Shown: in pieces, positions 6,719-8,231 of the stretch
Layout of the letters: the number at the start of each line of letters is the position of its first letter
How positions within the stretch are numbered: position 1 is the first letter of the stretch
Assembly (NCBI GenBank): GCA_964405335.1
Contig: CAYONP010000149.1
Location: 1 to 8,231 of the forward strand
Direction of reading: 5' to 3'
DNA: 8,231 nt
DNA from: CAYONP01 sp964405335
Lineage (GTDB): Bacteria; Armatimonadota; UBA10988
The notes under the pieces: model-generated
The model's database searches: none
The model's input: the letters and a program-made list of their open reading frames with translations, nothing else
Told to the model about the DNA's origin: nothing
Translations under genes and position numbers: made by a program

Positions 6719-6773
6719 GCTGGCCGACCGGCATCGACGGGCGAACTCGGTCGTGACGGAATCCCCATCTCGG
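6719..6773. repeat. 55-bp sequence repeated across the gap, right copy
   Basis: Identical to 6564-6618 and starting at the first base after the N run. If the contig ends merely overlap, this is the same DNA shown twice. Confidence 0.9.
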
Positions 6774-6845
6774 CTCCCTGACCGATGGCACTCGCCGCCA
6801 CGGTGCATCGTCGAAGACAGAGGAACGCCCGCCGCACGGTGAATC
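6774..6845. pseudogene. Downstream remnant of the second toxin-antitoxin copy
   Basis: From 6779 this matches the sequence after the toxin stop (6422-6488) at roughly 90%, with most differences in a 13-base patch. It ends near GGTGAATC, also the right end of copy 1. Beyond 6846 the sequence is unique and leads into the next gene's ribosome binding site. Together with 6493-6618 it completes a tandem duplicate shrunk from about 700 bp to roughly 200 bp, if the gap is only an overlap. No coding function is seen. Confidence 0.65.
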
Positions 6846-6863
6846 CACCCGTTGACCGGTCGC

Positions 6864-6868
6864 GGAGG
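6864..6868 (+). promoter_or_regulatory. Ribosome binding site fixing the DUF1080 start
   Basis: GGAGG is a strong Shine-Dalgarno sequence six bases before the ATG at 6875. The ATG at 6884 has only a GGAG three bases away, too close, and the in-frame ATG at 6785 lies within repeat remnant. The start at 6875 is therefore preferred. Confidence 0.7.
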
Positions 6869-6874
6869 CTACGG

Positions 6875-8128
6875 ATGGAGACCATGCGACGTTACTTTGC
6901 GCCCCTGCTGGCGCTGGCTCTGCTTGCCCTCGCCGCCGCCGCGCAAGACGACGGCTTCGTGCCGATCTTCAACGGCGAGAACCTCGACGGCTGGTTCGGT
7001 GCGCAGTACCAGGTCGAGGATGGGATGCTGGTCTGCCCCGCCGAGGGCGGCGGCGCGATCTACACCACCAAGCAGTTCGCCAACTTCGTCTTCCGGTTCA
7101 AGTTCCGCTTCGGCCCCGGCGCCAACAACGGCGTGGCGATCCGCTCGCCCGGCACCGGCGACGCCGCCTATGAGGGCATGGAGATCCAGATCCTCGACGA
7201 CTCGGCGCCCGAGTATGCCGGTCTGCAGGACTACCAGTTTCACGGCTCGATCTACGACCTGGTGCCGGCCCAGCGCGGCGCGCTGAAGCCGCCGGGCGAG
7301 TGGAACGAAGAGGAGATCACCGTCGACTGGCGGCAGGTCAAGGTGGTGCTCAACGGCGTGACCATCGTCGACGCCGACCTCGATGAGATCACTGACGAGG
7401 CGAAGCTCGCCCGTCACCCTGGCCTCCAGCGGGCGATGGGCCACCTCGGTTTTGCCGGCCACGGGCACCGGATCGAGTTCCGCGACTTGGCGGTGAAGGA
7501 GCTCGAGGCGCCGCTGAACACCCCGCCGCCCGGTTTTGAGGCGCTGTTCAACGGCGTCGACCTGAGCGGCTGGAAGGGCCTGGTGGCCAACCCCAAGGAG
7601 CGCGCCGCGATGGCCGCCGAGGCGTTGGCCGAGGCGCAGGCGCTGGCCGACGGGCGGATGCGCGCGCACTGGGCGGTCGAAGACGGCGTGCTGGTCTTCG
7701 ACGGCCGCGGCGACAGCCTCTGCACCGCCCGCGACTATGCCGACTTCGAGCTCTATGTCGACTGGAAGATCCTCCCCGACGGCGACAGCGGAATCTACCT
7801 CCGCGGCTCGCCCCAAGTGCAGATCTGGGACCTGGCCACGCACCCCGAGGGCTCGGGCGGGCTGTACAACAACCAGCAGCACCCAAGCCGGCCGACCATG
7901 GCCGCCGACCGGCCCGTCGGCGAGTGGAACACCTTCTTTATCCGCATGGTCGGCGAACAGGTGACCATCTACCTCAACGGCTACAAGGTCGTCGACGAGG
8001 TGGTGATGGAGAACTACTGGGAGCGCGACCAGCCGATCTACCCAACCGGCCAGATCGAGCTCCAGAACCACGGCAACACGCTCTGGTTCCGCAACGTCTA
8101 CCTGCGCGAGTTGCCGGTGGCGGAGTAA
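6875..8128 (+). CDS. Secreted protein with two DUF1080 (3-keto-disaccharide hydrolase) domains
   Basis: This 417-residue protein starts with a signal peptide (METMRRYF, then a Leu/Ala core; cleavage probably near AAA-QDD, residue 23/24). Domain 1 spans about 29-210: FNGENLDGW at 32-40, a GVAIRSP turn at 86-92, GEWNEEEITV at 141-150 and IEFRDLAVKEL at 200-210. Domain 2 spans about 219-413: FNGVDLSGWKG at 225-235, GDSGIYLRGSPQVQIWD at 303-319, GGLYNN at 328-333, and LQNHGNTLWFRNVYLREL near the end. The jelly-roll family PF06439 includes 3-keto-glycoside hydrolases and carbohydrate-binding relatives; the substrate here is unknown. Domain 2 fits the conserved form better, and domain 1 may serve binding. 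The protein is probably periplasmic or extracellular. No adjacent oxidoreductase gene, which would strengthen a 3-keto pathway, is present in the window. Confidence 0.92.
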   Translation: METMRRYFAPLLALALLALAAAAQDDGFVPIFNGENLDGWFGAQYQVEDGMLVCPAEGGGAIYTTKQFANFVFRFKFRFGPGANNGVAIRSPGTGDAAYEGMEIQILDDSAPEYAGLQDYQFHGSIYDLVPAQRGALKPPGEWNEEEITVDWRQVKVVLNGVTIVDADLDEITDEAKLARHPGLQRAMGHLGFAGHGHRIEFRDLAVKELEAPLNTPPPGFEALFNGVDLSGWKGLVANPKERAAMAAEALAEAQALADGRMRAHWAVEDGVLVFDGRGDSLCTARDYADFELYVDWKILPDGDSGIYLRGSPQVQIWDLATHPEGSGGLYNNQQHPSRPTMAADRPVGEWNTFFIRMVGEQVTIYLNGYKVVDEVVMENYWERDQPIYPTGQIELQNHGNTLWFRNVYLRELPVAE

Positions 8129-8231
8129 TGCCCGAGGCGCCATTGCACGACGTACGACGTAGGGGCGCATGGCAATGCGCCCTTTGGTGCGGCGCGCAGG
8201 CAGGTCGATCGGCGCGTTGCGATGCGCCGCT
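8129..8231. repeat. Palindromic intergenic repeat element
   Basis: A short motif close to GGCGCATTGC recurs in both orientations. It appears at 8136-8146 with one extra C, reversed at 8172-8181, at 8211-8220 with one change, and again as a reversed arm at 8222-8228. Hairpins form at 8161-8184 and 8211-8228 (7-bp stem with one G-T pair, loop TGCG). A tandem 7-mer, ACGACGT twice, lies at 8147-8160. This resembles REP- or MITE-like intergenic DNA; no ORF is supported here. Confidence 0.55.
8161..8185 (+). terminator. Hairpin after the DUF1080 gene, possible terminator
   Basis: An 8-bp perfect stem (8163-8170 with 8175-8182), extendable by a G-T and an A-T pair, encloses the loop GGCA and is followed by only three T. 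It begins 32 bases after the stop codon. The short T-run makes termination uncertain, and it is also part of a repeat element, so it may be repeat DNA that only incidentally terminates transcription. Confidence 0.35.

Noticed and set aside
6785..6874. Earlier start of the DUF1080 protein
   Set aside because: This stretch is duplicated flank of the toxin-antitoxin unit; the added residues are Arg-rich and would bury the signal peptide.

Overview
This is a GC-rich bacterial window with every supported gene on the + strand. The gene content (a protein with a DUF4832-like C-terminus, a GH42-like clan-A hydrolase, a YfhO-type membrane protein, a Phd/VapC-like toxin-antitoxin pair and a secreted double DUF1080 protein) suits an uncultured, polysaccharide-degrading bacterium. 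Double DUF1080 proteins are most familiar from Planctomycetota and other PVC-like or deep-branching candidate phyla. That placement is inference, because the window holds no rRNA or marker gene. A 100-N gap, and exact 55-bp repeats at both the gap and the first base, point to a short-read (probably metagenomic) assembly.

Layout. Positions 1-357 are non-coding: a 55-bp direct repeat (1-55 and 206-260) encloses a chain of perfect short hairpins with three-base loops, and a possible promoter follows. Positions 358-3233 hold two TIM-barrel glycosidase-like genes whose start and stop overlap (ATGA), so they are probably one operon acting on a shared glycan. Positions 3234-3520 are a spacer with one hairpin. 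Positions 3521-5680 are a single YfhO-like membrane-protein frame, interrupted only by an in-frame TAG at 4781-4783. Positions 5742-6424 carry a promoter-like sequence and an overlapping antitoxin-toxin pair. Positions 6425-6850 hold a shrunken, decayed second copy of that pair, with the assembly gap inside it. Positions 6875-8128 encode a secreted protein with two DUF1080 domains. Positions 8129-8231 contain a palindromic repeat element.

How the genes may work together. The two glycosidase-like proteins and the DUF1080 protein are plausible parts of extracytoplasmic carbohydrate breakdown. The YfhO-like protein probably belongs to lipid-linked sugar transfer onto an envelope polymer. The toxin-antitoxin pair looks like a separate accessory module that has been tandemly duplicated and then decayed.

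The observations most worth a second look are the amber codon splitting the YfhO-like gene, the exact 700-bp duplication and chimeric decay of the toxin-antitoxin locus, the 55-bp identity across the gap (likely an assembly overlap), and the hairpin array at the left edge. I do not see a clearly new multi-gene system.
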